DNA from: Procambarus clarkii
Taxonomy: Eukaryota; Arthropoda; Malacostraca; Decapoda; Cambaridae
Direction of reading: 5' to 3'
NCBI RefSeq assembly: GCF_040958095.1
Contig: NC_091156.1
Span: 17,100,628 to 17,164,627, forward strand
Length of the DNA stretch: 64,000 nucleotides
Part shown: positions 30,690-41,205 of the stretch, piece after piece
Position numbering within the stretch: position 1 is the first letter of the stretch
Layout of the letters: the number at the start of each line of letters is the position of its first letter
Made by a program: the position numbers and the translations under genes
The notes under the pieces: model-generated
Told to the model about the DNA's origin: nothing
The model's input: only the letters and a program-made list of their open reading frames with translations
Database searches by the model: none

Positions 30690-30968
30690 TAAATACCAAC
30701 AGAACAAGGGGCCACGGATGGAAGCTTGAGACTCAGATGTTAGAAAGCAACGAAAGTTTTCCTCTGGTGTAAGAGTAGTGAATAATGTTAAGACCTAAAG
30801 GAGCAGGTTGTAGAGGAATGGAGGCAAACTCCATCCATAGCTATAGAAGCAGGTATCATAGTCACATAGGCCAGCAGTCATTGCACTAGACAACCAACGG
30901 CTAGAAAAGCAGGGTCCAAGAGCTAGAGATCGATCCTGCAGACACAAATAGGTGAGTATACACACACC
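30690..30968 (+). mobile_element. LINE-D fragment, degenerate
   Basis: NRTRG-like NQQNKGPRMEA and GVRVVN relics of the C-terminus. Then GGTATCATAGTCACATAGGC, CTAGAGATCGATCCTGCAGA and CACAAATAGGTGAGTA, the second type of LINE-D 3-prime end, followed by (AC)n. Confidence 0.7.
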
Positions 30969-31007
30969 CTATGTGGCATTTGTTGACTTGTCTGAATGTC
31001 TATTGCA

Positions 31008-31035
31008 AAGTGTGTGTGTGTACCGGGTCATACAA

Positions 31036-31069
<34 letters not shown>

Positions 31070-31200
31070 CGGGTCATACAAATATGTGTGTGTGTGTGTA
31101 CCGGGTCATACAAATGTGTGTGTGTGTGTGTGTACCGGGTCATACAAATGTGTGTGTGTGTGTGTGTGTACCGGGTCATACAAATATGTGTGTGTGTACA
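31008..31200. repeat. minisatellite of GTACCGGGTCATACAAAT plus (GT)n
   Basis: Five repeats of an 18-base core spaced by variable GT tracts. The core is not LINE-D sequence. Confidence 0.9.
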
Positions 31201-31344
31201 TTTGGTAACATACTGCAGGTATACAGGAAGAAATGTACTGTGTTTATCACTTACAATGTTCCCTAACATGATTATTATTTGTGATTATATATATATATTA
31301 GAAAATATATATAACACGTTGTACTGAACGGGGCCTCCACCACA

Positions 31345-31512
31345 CACAGTTGATGTCTCATGTAGAGGCTGACTCCATAACAGTTTCACATGTAGAAGTG
31401 ATAAGAGCCTAAAGGCTCAGGAATCTGTACACCGGTTGATTGACGGTTGAGAGGCCTCACCTAAGAGTCGCAGTTCAACCCCTCCAAGCACAACTAGGCG
31501 AGTACATACACA
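31345..31512 (+). mobile_element. LINE-D 3-prime end
   Basis: GAGGCTGACTCCATA, then GGCTCAGGAATCTGTACACC, GATTGACGGTTGAGAGGC and CAAGCACAACTAGGCGAGTA, with a short ACA tail. Confidence 0.75.
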
Positions 31513-31514
31513 AA

Positions 31515-32500
31515 AAAAGGGAGGGGGGGGGGGAGTTATTTTTGCAAGGACAAGCAACGTCTGGCTGAGTAGGCTACACAGCTAACATTCTGGCATTTTG
31601 CGGAACAAAACTGGCTAACAAACATTTCATGGATACTCTGAGCGTTCCATTATTATAGAAAATATTACAACACTAAAATGTATTGAGTATTATAGAGAGT
31701 TGTGGAGGCGAGGACTGAGGCAATGTGTGGGCGGTGAACAAAGGGGGGTGGGGGGGGGGCGAGCGTCCTATATAAGAAGTGAATGTGAAGCAACAATGAT
31801 AACCGGAAAGTGGTGGTGACTGGGAGGTACAGGTGGAGAGGACGGGGGGGGGGGGTTAATAGTAGGAAGTGGTGCTGCTCAGAATAAAACAATGTAAAAT
31901 AGATAATTGCAAAAAGATAAAAGGTAAAAAAAGACTGTAGGACCATCGGTAGATGCCACAGACCCTGGGTGTAAACACTACACTGATGCACCCAACATGT
32001 TGAGACATCCCAAACTGAACCAGCATAGCACCAGCCAAGCCAAACATCATTCCATTCCACTTAGTGATCCAACTGCATTTAATAATACTATTATACGCGA
32101 TGAAAAAGTTAATTATCCATTGCACTTTTGTTTAAATACTGCAGGCCTAGCTAGCATGGTGGTTAATAGAGACATGTTCAGGAGCGGACACTTCGGTACC
32201 AGTTGTGTTGTACTTGTTTAACATTCAGCTACTTAGAAGGTCAAGTTGCAAGTAGCACGGACTAGGGTGAGCACGTAAAGTACCAGTGTAATAGGCCTGA
32301 TGATTGGTGGCGGTGATGAAGGAGCTTAAGGCAACGGCAGCCAAGGCAAACACCAGACATTATTAAGTGCGGACCTTAACCGTTACATCGTGACCAGCTC
32401 CACCTTACACTCACTTGATGCAAAACATATTTACAGGCGCGCGCACACACACATACATGTGCGCGCGCACACGTATGCGCACATAATATGCTGCTAATAG
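31515..32500. other. no recognisable gene; poly-G tracts
   Basis: G runs near 31525, 31745 and 31845. Otherwise unique-looking. A GCGC-rich (AC)n patch lies near 32435-32475. Confidence 0.4.
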
Positions 32501-32504
32501 TTCA

Positions 32505-33118
32505 ATGTTATCAGCATATGCCAGGTTGACTAATATAAGAACGACATTTAGACACTTCTGTAATGAATCATTCAGAATTTTGTATACCACCGATGTCAGA
32601 TCAATCGTGGAGTATGCAGCCCCAGCATGGAGTCCATATCTAGTCAAGTATAAGTCTAAACTGGAAAAGGTTCAAAGGTTTGCCACCAGACTAGTACCCG
32701 AGCTGAGAAATATGAGTTACGAGGAGAGACTACGGGAATTAAGCCTCACGTTGCTGGAAGACAGAAGAGTTAGAGGGGACATGATCACCACGTACAAGAT
32801 TCTCAGAGGAATTGACAGTAGATAAAGACAAGCTCTTTAACACAAGGGGCATACACACTAGGGTACACAGATGGAAGTTGAGTGCCCAAATGAGCCATAG
32901 AGATATTAGAAAGAATTTGTTTAGTGTCAGAGTGGTTGACAAATGGAATGCATTAGGAAGTGATGTGGTGGAGGCTGACTCCATACACAGTTTCAAGTGT
33001 AGATATGATAGAGCCCAATAGGATCAGGAACCTGTACACCAGTTGATTGACAGTTGAGAGGCGGGACCAAAGAGCCAGAGCTCAACCCCCCGCAAGCACA
33101 AATAGGTGAGTACTTACA
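32505..33118 (+). mobile_element. LINE-D C-terminal half and 3-prime end
   Basis: The plus strand encodes VEYAAPAWSPYL, KLEKVQRFATRLVPELRN, YEERLRELSLTLLEDRRVRG and DMITTYKILRGID. After one stop come VHRWKLSAQMSHRDIRKNLF, SVRVVDKWNALGSDVVEADS and the 3-prime UTR ending CACAAATAGGTGAGTAC. This is the CR1-type post-RT region; the RT itself is missing. Confidence 0.88.
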
Positions 33119-33560
33119 TGCATGCGCGCACACAATTCTGTGTGCCCGAACTGAGGGGCATGAACTATGAGGAGAGACTACGGGAATTAAACCTCACGTC
33201 GCTGGAAGACAGAAGAGTTAGGGGGGACATGATCACCATATACAAGATTTCCAAAGGAATTGATAGATTAGACAATGTTAATTTAACACAAGGGCACATT
33301 CGCTAGGGTACACAGGTGGAAATTAAGTGCCCAAATGAGCCATAAAAACATTAGCAATATTTTTGTTAAAGTAGTTAATAAATGGAATGCATTAGTGGAT
33401 GTGTAGTGATTAGTGATGTGGTGGAGGCTGACTCCATACACAGTTTCAAATGTAGGTATGATAGAGCCCAGGAACCTGTACACCTGTTGACTGACGGTTG
33501 AGAGGCGGGACCAAAGAGCCGAAACTCAACTCGAGTAAGCACAACTAGACGAGTACAACA
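33119..33560 (+). mobile_element. LINE-D C-terminal fragment, second copy
   Basis: Repeats the preceding copy from VPELRGMNYEERLRELNL through DMITIYKISKGIDRLD to the 3-prime end CAAGCACAACTAGACGAGTA. The two are in tandem with a short TACATGCATGCGCGCACACA junction. Confidence 0.85.
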
Positions 33561-33708
33561 GTACAAAAGGCGAGGCACCAGGTGGAGCCGAGGAGAGCCT
33601 ATCTCTTATCTACCCCCGCCCCTCAATTCCATTCACCTCTCACCCTTCTCAGAAAATTTATTAATTAAGATGCGCTAAAACAGCTGAATGGGTCTCAGAA
33701 AATGTACG

Positions 33709-33845
33709 CTCCTGTGCCAGGTAAGTCCACTACGGGCTCACCATACCCCGTGCTACTTGCCCCACTCCTGTGCCCGGTAAGTTACGGGCTCACCATAGCC
33801 CGTGCTACTTGGAACTTGTTCCGAGTAGCTGAATCTATAACAACT
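33709..33845 (+). repeat. hairpin repeat HP-E, two tandem copies
   Basis: Each starts CTCCTGTGCC. Copy 5 (33765-33843) is the best: ACGGGCT-CACCAT-AGCCCGT, then CTACTTGGAA-CTTG-TTCCGAGTAG (10 pairs, one wobble). Confidence 0.75.
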
Positions 33846-34019
33846 CAGAAAATGTATTATTACGATCGCCAAAAAACTTCACGGGAATGACCATATATTT
33901 CCCATTTTCTTTATAGAATTTAACATAGGCCTACTCCGACCCCCCATCTCTCCGTAGCGTACCCCCCCCCCATGAAAATTTGGCTGATAAATTTTGAACA
34001 CATACATTCTCTCCTACAA

Positions 34020-34518
34020 ATGTATGTAATTACCTAAGTGTAGTTACAGGATGAGAGCTACGCTCGTGGTGTCCCGTCTTCCCAGCACTCTTTGTCATAT
34101 AACGCTTTGAAAATACTGACGGTCTTGGCCTCCACCACTTTCTCACCTAACTTGTTCCAACCGTCTACCACTCTGTTTGCGAAAGGGAATTTTCTTATAT
34201 TTCTTCGGCATCTGTGTTTAGCTAGTTTAAATCTATGACCTCTTGTTCTTAAAAGTTCCAGGTCTCAGGAAATCTTCCCTATCGATTTTATCCATTCCTG
34301 TTACTATTTTGTATGTAGTGATCATATCACCTCTTTTTCTTCTGTCTTCTAGTTTTGGCATATTTAATGCCTCTAACCTCTCCTCGAAGCTCTTGCCCTT
34401 CAGTTCTGGGAGCCATTTAGTAGCATGTCTTTGCACTTTTTCCAGTTTGTTGATGTGCTTCTTAAGATATGGGCACCACACAACCGCTGCATATTCTAGC
34501 TTTGGCCTAACAAAAGTC
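34020..34518 (-). mobile_element. LINE-D-related C-terminus (second subfamily)
   Basis: The minus strand reads FVRPKLEYAAVVWCPYLKKH, INKLEKVQRHATKWLPEL, FEERLEALNMPKLEDRRKRG and MITTYKIVTGMDKID. In a shifted frame, NIRKFPFANRVVDGWNKLGE follows. It is distinct from the other LINE-D copies and also present at 60550-60745. A (GT)n tract cuts it at 34519. Confidence 0.82.
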
Positions 34519-34802
34519 ATGTGTGTGTGTATGTGTGTGTGTGTGTGTGTGTGTATGTGTGTGTATGTGTGTGTATGTGTGAGTATGTGTGAGTATGTGT
34601 GAGTATGTGTGAGTATGTGTGAGTATGTGTGAGTATGTGTGAGTATGTGTGAGTATGTGTGAGTATGTGTGAGTATGTGTGAGTATGTGTGTATGTGTGA
34701 GTATGTGAGTATGTGTGTATGTGTGTGTATGTGTGTGTATGTGTGTGTATGTGTGTATGTGTGAGTATGTGAGTATGTGTGTATGTGTGTATGTGTGAGT
34801 AT

Positions 34803-34886
<84 letters not shown>
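34519..34886. repeat. (GT)n / (GTATGTGTGA)n compound microsatellite
   Basis: TGTGTGAGTATG units followed by a pure GT tract of about 38 repeats. It ends at a LINE-D 3-prime terminus. Confidence 0.95.
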
Positions 34887-34889
<3 letters not shown>

Positions 34890-35452
34890 AACCTAGTTGT
34901 GTCTGCAGGATCGAGCATTGACTCTTGGATCCCGCCTTTCGAGCATCGGTTGTTTACAGCAATGACTCCTGTCCCATTTCCCTATCATACCTGGTTTTAA
35001 AATTATGAATAGTATTTGCTTCCACAACCTGTTCCTGAAGTGCATTCCATTTTCCCACTACTCTCACACTAAAAGAAAACTTCCTAACATCTGTGACTTA
35101 TCTGAGTTTCAAGCTTCCATCCATGTCCCCTCGTTCTGTTACTATTCCGTGTGAACATTTCGTCTATGTCCACTCTGTCAATCCCTCTGAGTATCTTATA
35201 CGTTCCTATCATGTCCCCCTTCTCCCTTCTTTCTAGTGTCGTAAGGCACAGTTCCCTCAGGCGCTCCTCATACCATCCCTCGTAGCTCTGGGACGAGTCT
35301 CGTTGCAAACCTCTGAACCTTTTCCAGTTTCATTATATGCTGCTTCAGATGGGGACTCCATGATGAGGCGGCATACTCTAAGACTGGCCTCACGTAGGCA
35401 GTGTAAAGCGCCCTAAATGTCTCCTTACTTAGGTTTCTGAATGATGTGTTTC
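34887..35452 (-). mobile_element. LINE-D C-terminus and 3-prime end
   Basis: The minus strand carries TLERREKGDMIGTYKILRGI, DEMFTRNSNRTRGHGWKLET and the 3-prime UTR (GGGATCCAAGAGTCAATGCT, CGATCCTGCAGACACAACTA). Its (CA)n tail merges with the GT tract at 34810-34886. Confidence 0.85.
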
Positions 35453-35497
35453 TGATGCGTGTTGACGTGTGTGTGTTGTGTGGTGTGTGTTGTGTGG
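35453..35497. repeat. GT-rich junction with TTGACGTGTG
   Basis: Short tract GTGTTGACGTGTGTGTGTTG between two LINE-D copies. The TTGACGTGTG word is the one amplified in the arrays to the right. Confidence 0.7.
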
Positions 35498-35570
35498 TGT
35501 GTACTCACCTATTTGTGCTTGCAGGATCGAGCATTGACTCTTGGATCCCGCCTTTCCAGCTATCGGTTGT

Positions 35571-36017
35571 TTACAGCAATGACTCCTGTCCCATTTCCCT
35601 ATCAAACCTAGTTTTAAAAGTATGAATAGTATTTGCTTCCACAACCTGTTCCCCAAGTGCATTCCATTTTTCCACTACTCTCACGCTAAAAGAAAACTTC
35701 CTAATATCTCTGTGACTCATCTGAGTTTCCAGTTTCCACCCATGTCCCCTCGTTCTGTTATTATAACGTGTGAACATTTCATCTATTTCCAATTTGTCAA
35801 TTCCCCTGAGTATTTTATATGTCCCTATCATATCTCCTCTCTCCCTTCTTTTCTCTAGTGTCGTAAGGTTCAGTTCCTTCAGACGCTCTTCATATCCCAT
35901 CCCTCGTAACTCTGGAACAAGCCTCGCCGCAAACCTCTGAACCTTCTCCAGTTTCTTTATGTGTTTCTTCAGGTGGGGGCTCCATGATGGCGCGGCATAC
36001 TCTAAGACGGGTCTCAC
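35571..36017 (-). pseudogene. LINE-D post-RT C-terminal ORF
   Basis: 148 open residues: RPVLEYAAPSWSPHLKKHIK, KLEKVQRFAARLVPELRGMG, TLEKRRERGDMIGTYKILRG, NNRTRGHGWKLETQMSHRDI and FSFSVRVVEKWNALGEQVVE. This is the CR1-type C-terminus of unknown biochemical role. The frame is broken from the RT upstream. Confidence 0.7.
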
Positions 36018-36285
36018 GTAGGCAGTGTAAAGCGCCCTAAAAGCCTCCTCATTTAGGTTTCTGAATGAAGTTCTAATTTTCGCCAGTGTAGAGTACGCTG
36101 CTGTCGTTATCCTACTTATACCTCCACACCTCAGGAGTTAGATTAGGTGTCCCATCCACTCCCAGGTCTCTTTCTCGAATCGTTACAGGTAAGCTGTTCC
36201 CCTTCATTGTGTACTGTCCCTTTGGTCTCCTGTCACCCGATCCCATTTCCATAACTTTATATTTACTGGTGTTAAACTCCAGTAG

Positions 36286-36615
36286 TCATTTCCCTGACCA
36301 TCTCTGCAACCTGTTTAAGTCTTCTTGGAGGATCCTACAGTCCTCGTCTGTCACAACTCTTCTCATTAATTTTGTGTCATCCGCAAACATTGACATGTAT
36401 GATTCCACTCCTGTAAACATATCATTTACGTAAATTAGAAAGAGGATTGGTCCCAGCACCGATCCTTGAGGTACTCCACTTGTTACTGTTCGCCAGTCCG
36501 ACTTCTCGCCCCTTACCATTACCCTCTGGCTCCTTCCTGTTAGGTAGTTCTTCACCCATACTAGGGCCTTTCCGCTTACTCCTGCCTGCCTCTCAAGTTT
36601 GTATAGCAGTCTCAT
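36286..36615 (-). pseudogene. LINE-D RT palm ORF
   Basis: 109 residues with VSGKALVWVKNYLTGRSQRV, TSGVPQGSVLGPILFLIYVN and SMFADDTKLM, i.e. RT motifs B and C of non-LTR reverse transcriptase. The N-terminal Met is internal; motif A (DCQKAFDTVPH) lies just upstream in the same frame. Confidence 0.7.
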
Positions 36616-36722
36616 GTGCGGTACTGTATCAAAGGCCTTTTGGCAGTCAAGAAATATGCAGTCTGCCCAGCCTTCTCTGTCCTGCCTTATCCTTGTTACT
36701 TTATCATAGAATTCTAAAAGGT

Positions 36723-36790
36723 TGTGTGTTGTGTGTGGTGTGGGTGGTGTGTGTGGTGTGTGGGTGGTGTATGTGTGTGGTGTGTGGGTG

Positions 36791-36879
<89 letters not shown>

Positions 36880-37062
36880 GACGTTGTGTGTGTGTGTGTG
36901 TTGACGTTGTGTGTGTGTGTGTGTGAGAGAGAGAGAGTGTGAGTGTGCTGACGTACGTGTGTGTTGACGGGGTGGGTGTGTGTGTGTGTCTGTGTGCTGA
37001 CGTGTGTGTGTGTGTGTGTGTGTGTGTTGACGGGGTGGGTGTGTGTGTGTGTGTCTGTGTGC

Positions 37063-37143
<81 letters not shown>

Positions 37144-37480
37144 TGAGTGAGTGAGTGAGTGAGTGAGTGAGTGTGAGTGTGTTGACGTGTGTGTGTGTGT
37201 TGACGTGTGTGTGTGTGTTGACGTGTGTATGTGTGTGTGTTGACGTGTGTGTGTGTGTGTGTGTGTTGACGTGTGTGTGTGTGTTGACGTGTGTGTGTGT
37301 GTGTGTTGACGTGTGTGTGTGTGTGTGTGTTGACGTGTGTGTGTGTGTGTGTGTTGACGTGTGTGTGTGTGTGTGTGTTGACGTGTGTGTGTGTGTGTGT
37401 GTTGACGTGTGTGTGTGTGTGTGTGTGTTGACGTGTGTGTGTGTGTGTGTGTGTTGACGTGTGTGTGTGTGTGTGTGTGT

Positions 37481-37567
<87 letters not shown>

Positions 37568-37660
37568 GACGTGTGTGTGTGTGTGTGTGTTGACGTGTGT
37601 GTGTGTGTGTTGACGTGTGTGTGTGTGTGTTGACGTGTGTGTGTGTTGACGTGTGTGTAC
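36723..37660. repeat. (GT)n / TTGACG(TG)n array
   Basis: About 940 bp of GT dinucleotide interrupted by TTGACG or GAGTGA. It fills the gap between a truncated LINE-D 5-prime edge (36722) and the 3-prime tail of the next LINE-D (37660). The 316-residue His/Thr frame on the minus strand is repeat read-through. Confidence 0.95.
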
Positions 37661-38168
37661 TCACCTATATGTACTCACCTATATGTGCTTGCAGGATCGA
37701 GCATTGACTCTTGGATCCCGCCTTTCTAGCTATCGGTTGTTTACAACAATGACTCCTGTCCCATTTCCCTATCATACCTAGTTTTAAAAGTATGAATAGT
37801 ATTTGCTTCCACAACCTGTTCCCCAAGTGCATTCCACTTTTCTACTACTCTCACGCTAAAAGAAAACTTCCTAACATCTCTGTGACTCATCTGAGTTTCC
37901 AGTTTCCACCCATGTCCCCTCGTTCTGTTATTATTACGTGTGAACATTTGATCTATTTCCACTTTGTCAATTCCCCTGAGTATTTTATATGTCCCTATCA
38001 TATCTCCTCTCTCCCTTCTTTTCTCTAGTGTCGTAAGGTTCAGTTCCTTCAGCCGCTCTTCATATCCCATCCCTCGTAGCTCTGGGACAAGCCTCGTCGC
38101 AAACCTCTGAACCTTCTCCAGTTTCTTTATGTGTTTCTTCAGGTGGGGGCTCCATGATGGCGCAGCAT
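37661..38168 (-). mobile_element. LINE-D C-terminus and 3-prime end
   Basis: Over 90 percent alike to 35498-35995 by eye: YAAPSWSPHLKKHIKKLEKV, IDQMFTRNNNRTRGHGWKLE, SVRVVEKWNALGEQVVEANT. The last 3-prime bases (TACTCACCTATATG) are duplicated. The 5-prime edge ends abruptly in a TGACGTGTGT array. Confidence 0.88.
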
Positions 38169-38232
38169 ACGTGTGTGTGTTGACGTGTGTGTGTGTTGAC
38201 GTGTGTGTGTGTTGACGTGTGTGTGTGTGTGT

Positions 38233-38267
<35 letters not shown>

Positions 38268-38272
38268 GACGT

Positions 38273-38359
<87 letters not shown>

Positions 38360-38724
38360 GACGTGTGTGTGTGTGTGTGTTGACGTGTGTGTGTGTGTGT
38401 GTTGACGTGTGAGTGTGTTGACGTGTGAGTGTGTTGACGTGTGTGTGTGTGTGTGTGTGTTGACGGGTGAGTGTGTTGACGTGTGAGTGTGTTGACGTGT
38501 GAGTGTGTTGACGTGTGAGTGTGTTGACGTGTGTGTGTGTTGACGTGTGAGTGTGTTGACGTGTGAGTGTGTTGACGTGTGAGTGTGTTGACGTGTGAGT
38601 GTGTTGACGTGTGAGTGTGTTGACGTGTGAGTGTGTTGACGTGTGTGTGTGTTGACGTGTGAGTGTGTTGACGTGTGAGTGTGTTGACGTGTGTGTGTGT
38701 GTTGACGTGTGAGTGTGTTGACGT
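38169..38724. repeat. TTGACGTGTGAGTG array
   Basis: Units of 14-16 bp, TTGACGTGTGAGTGTG, next to pure GT. A LINE-D 3-prime end borders it on the right. Confidence 0.95.
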
Positions 38725-38815
38725 GTGTTTACTAGTTGTGTTTACTAGTTGTGTTTTTGCGGGGGTTGAGCTTTGCTCTTTCGGCCCGCCTCTCAACTGT
38801 CAATCAACTGTTTAC
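38725..38815 (-). mobile_element. LINE-D 3-prime end fragment
   Basis: The minus strand reads CAGTTGATTGACAGTTGAGA, GGCGGGCCGAAAGAGC and AAGCTCAACCCCCGCAAAAA, then duplicated CACAACTAGTAAACA. Confidence 0.75.
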
Positions 38816-38864
38816 TAACTACTTTTTTTTTCCACACCACACACACACACACACACACACACAC

Positions 38865-39038
38865 CCCAGGAAGCAGCCCGTGACAGCTGACTAACTCCCA
38901 GGTACCTATTTACTGCTAGGTAACAGGGGCACTTAGGGTGAAAGAAACTTTGCCCATTTGTTTCTGCCTCGTGCGGGAATCGAACCCGCGCCACAGAATT
39001 ACGAGTCCTGCGCGCTATCCACCAGGCTACGAGGCCCC
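38865..39038 (-). mobile_element. SINE S3, cloverleaf-like head
   Basis: The minus-strand head (39035 down to 38966) is strikingly tRNA-like: 7-bp acceptor GCCTCGT/ACGAGGC, anticodon stem-loop with loop CTCGTAA (anticodon CGT, Thr-type), and T arm GCGGG-TTCGATT-CCCGC with all five pairs. It then runs into the S-type body (AACAAATGGGCAAAGTTTC, CCTAGCAGTAAATAGG) and stops at CAGGAAGC..CCCTGGGG before the common tail. It sits between GT arrays. Confidence 0.85.
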
Positions 39039-39039
39039 G

Positions 39040-40352
39040 TGAGTGTGTTGACGTGTGAGTGTGTTGACGTGTGAGTGTGTTGACGTGTGAGTGTGTTGAC
39101 GTGTGTGTGTGAGTGTGTTGACGTGTGTGTGTGAGTGTGTTGACGTGTGTGTGTGAGTGTGTTGACGTGTGTGTGTGAGTGTGTTGACGTGTGTGTGTGA
39201 GTGTGTTGACGTGTGTGTGTGAGTGTGTTGACGTGTGTGTGTGAGTGTGTTGACGTGTGTGTGTGAGTGTGTTGACGTGTGTGTGTGTGTGTGTGTGTGT
39301 GTTGACGTGTGTGTGAGTGTGTTGACGTGTGTGTGTGAGTGTGTTGACGTGTGTGTGTGAGTGTGTTGACGTGTGTGTGTGAGTGTGTTGACGTGTGTGT
39401 GTGAGTGTGTTGACGTGTGTGTGTGAGTGTGTTGACGTGTGTGTGTGAGTGTGTTGACGTGTGTGTGTGTGTGTTGACGTGTGTGTGTGTGAGTGTGTTG
39501 ACGTGTGTGTGTGTGAGTGTGTTGACGTGTGTGTGTGAGTGTGTTGACGTGTGTGTGTGAGTGTGTTGACGTGTGTGTGTGAGTGTGTTGACGTGTGTGT
39601 GTGTGTGTGTGTGTGTTGACGTGTGTGTGTGTGTGTGTGTGTTGACGTGTGTGTGTGTGTGTGTGTGTTGACGTGTGTGTGTGTGTGTGTGTGTTGACGT
39701 GTGTGTGTGTGTGTGTGTGTGTTGACGTGTGTGTGTGTGTGTGTGTGTTGACGTGTGTGTGTGTGTGTGTGTGTGTGTTGACGTGTGTGTGTGTGTGTGT
39801 GTGTTGACGTGTGTGTGTGTTGACGTGTGTGTGTGAGTGTGTTGACGTGTGTGTGTGAGTGTGTTGACGTGTGTGTGTGAGTGTGTTGACGTGTGTGTGT
39901 GTGAGTGTGTTGACGTGTGTGTGTGTGAGTGTGTTGACGTGTGTGTGTGTGTGTGTGTTGACGTGTGTGTGTGTGAGTGTGTTGACGTGTGTGTGTGTGT
40001 GAGTGTGTTGACGTGTGTGTGTGTGAGTGTGTTGACGTGTGTGTGTGTGAGTGTGTTGACGTGTGTGTGTGTGTGTGTGTGTTGACGTGTGTGTGTGTGT
40101 GTGTGTGTGTTGACGTGTGTGTGTGTGTGTGTGTGTTGACGTGTGTGTGTGTGTGTGTGTGTTGACGTGTGTGTGTGTGTGTGTGTGTGTTGACGTGTGT
40201 GTGTGTGTGTGTGTGTGTTGACGTGTGTGTGTGTGTGTGTGTGTGTTGACGTGTGTGTGTGTGTGTGTGTTGACGTGTGTGTGTGTGTGTGTGTGTTGAC
40301 GTGTGTGTGTGTGTGTGTGTGTGTTGACGTGTGTGTGTGTGTGTGTGTGTGT

Positions 40353-40407
<55 letters not shown>

Positions 40408-41205
40408 GACGTGTGTGTGAGTGTTGACGTGTGTGTGTGTGTGTGTGTTGACGTGTGTGTGTGAGTGTGTTGACGTGTGTGTGTGAGTGTGTTGACGTGT
40501 GTGTGTGTGAGTGTGTTGACGTGTGTGTGTGTGAGTGTGTTGACGTGTGTGTGTGTGAGTGTGTTGACGTGTGTGTGTGTGTGTGTGTGTTGACGTGTGT
40601 GTGTGTGAGTGTGTTGACGTGTGTGTGTGTGAGTGTGTTGACGTGTGTGTGTGTGTGAGTGTGTTGACGTGTGTGTGTGTGTGAGTGTGTTGACGTGTGT
40701 GTGTGTGAGTGTGTTGACGTGTGTGTGTGTGAGTGTGTTGACGTGTGTGTGTGTGAGTGTGTTGACGTGTGTGTGTGTGAGTGTGTTGACGTGTGTGTGT
40801 GTGAGTGTGTTGACGTGTGTGTGTGTGAGTGTGTTGACGTGTGTGTGTGTGAGTGTGTTGACGTGTGTGTGAGTGTGTTGACGTGTGTGTGAGTGTGTTG
40901 ACGTGTGTGTGAGTGTGTTGACGTGTGTGTGTGAGTGTGTTGACGTGTGTGTGTGAGTGTGTTGACGTGTGTGTGAGTGTGTTGACGTGTGTGTGAGTGT
41001 GTTGACGTGTGTGTGAGTGTGTTGACGTGTGTGTGAGTGTGTTGACGTGTGTGTGAGTGTGTTGACGTGTGTGTGAGTGTTGACGTGTGTGTGAGTGTGT
41101 TGACGTGTGTGTGAGTGTGTTGACGTGTGTGTGTGTTGACGTGTGTGTGTGTGTTGACGTGTGTGTGAGTGTGTTGACGTGTGTGTGAGTGTGTTGACGT
41201 GTACA
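39040..41205. repeat. giant TTGACG(TG)nAGTGTG minisatellite, 2.17 kb
   Basis: More than 100 TTGACG interruptions spaced by 8-24 bases of GT or GTGAGTGTG. Blocks with GAGTG and blocks of pure GT alternate. Two overlapping minus-strand frames of about 770 residues, made only of His, Thr, Ser, Arg, Gln, Val, Asn and Leu repeats, stay open because the unit contains no stop; they are not genes. Confidence 0.95.

Larger units (their letters stand above)
35498..36722 (-). mobile_element. LINE-D, RT core to 3-prime end
   Basis: Best LINE-D copy. On the minus strand: motif A region DCQKAFDTVPHMRLLYKLER; VPQGSVLGPILFLIYVNDM; FADDTKLMRRVV (catalytic Asp pair intact); the palm-thumb region (decayed around 36060-36280); then FRALYTAYVRPVLEYAAPSW to GQESLL and the 3-prime UTR with CTCGATCCTGCAAGCACAAA and TAGGTGAGTACAC. 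The endonuclease and 5-prime RT are missing at the boundary with the GT array (36722). Confidence 0.88.

Noticed and set aside
36714-37664. 316-residue His/Thr-rich frame
   Set aside because: Read-through of the (GT)n array; composition follows the dinucleotide.
38966-39035. Functional tRNA-Thr gene (anticodon CGT)
   Set aside because: The fold is good, but it is fused to a SINE body shared with many copies, and no independent terminator follows. A tRNA-finder score would decide.
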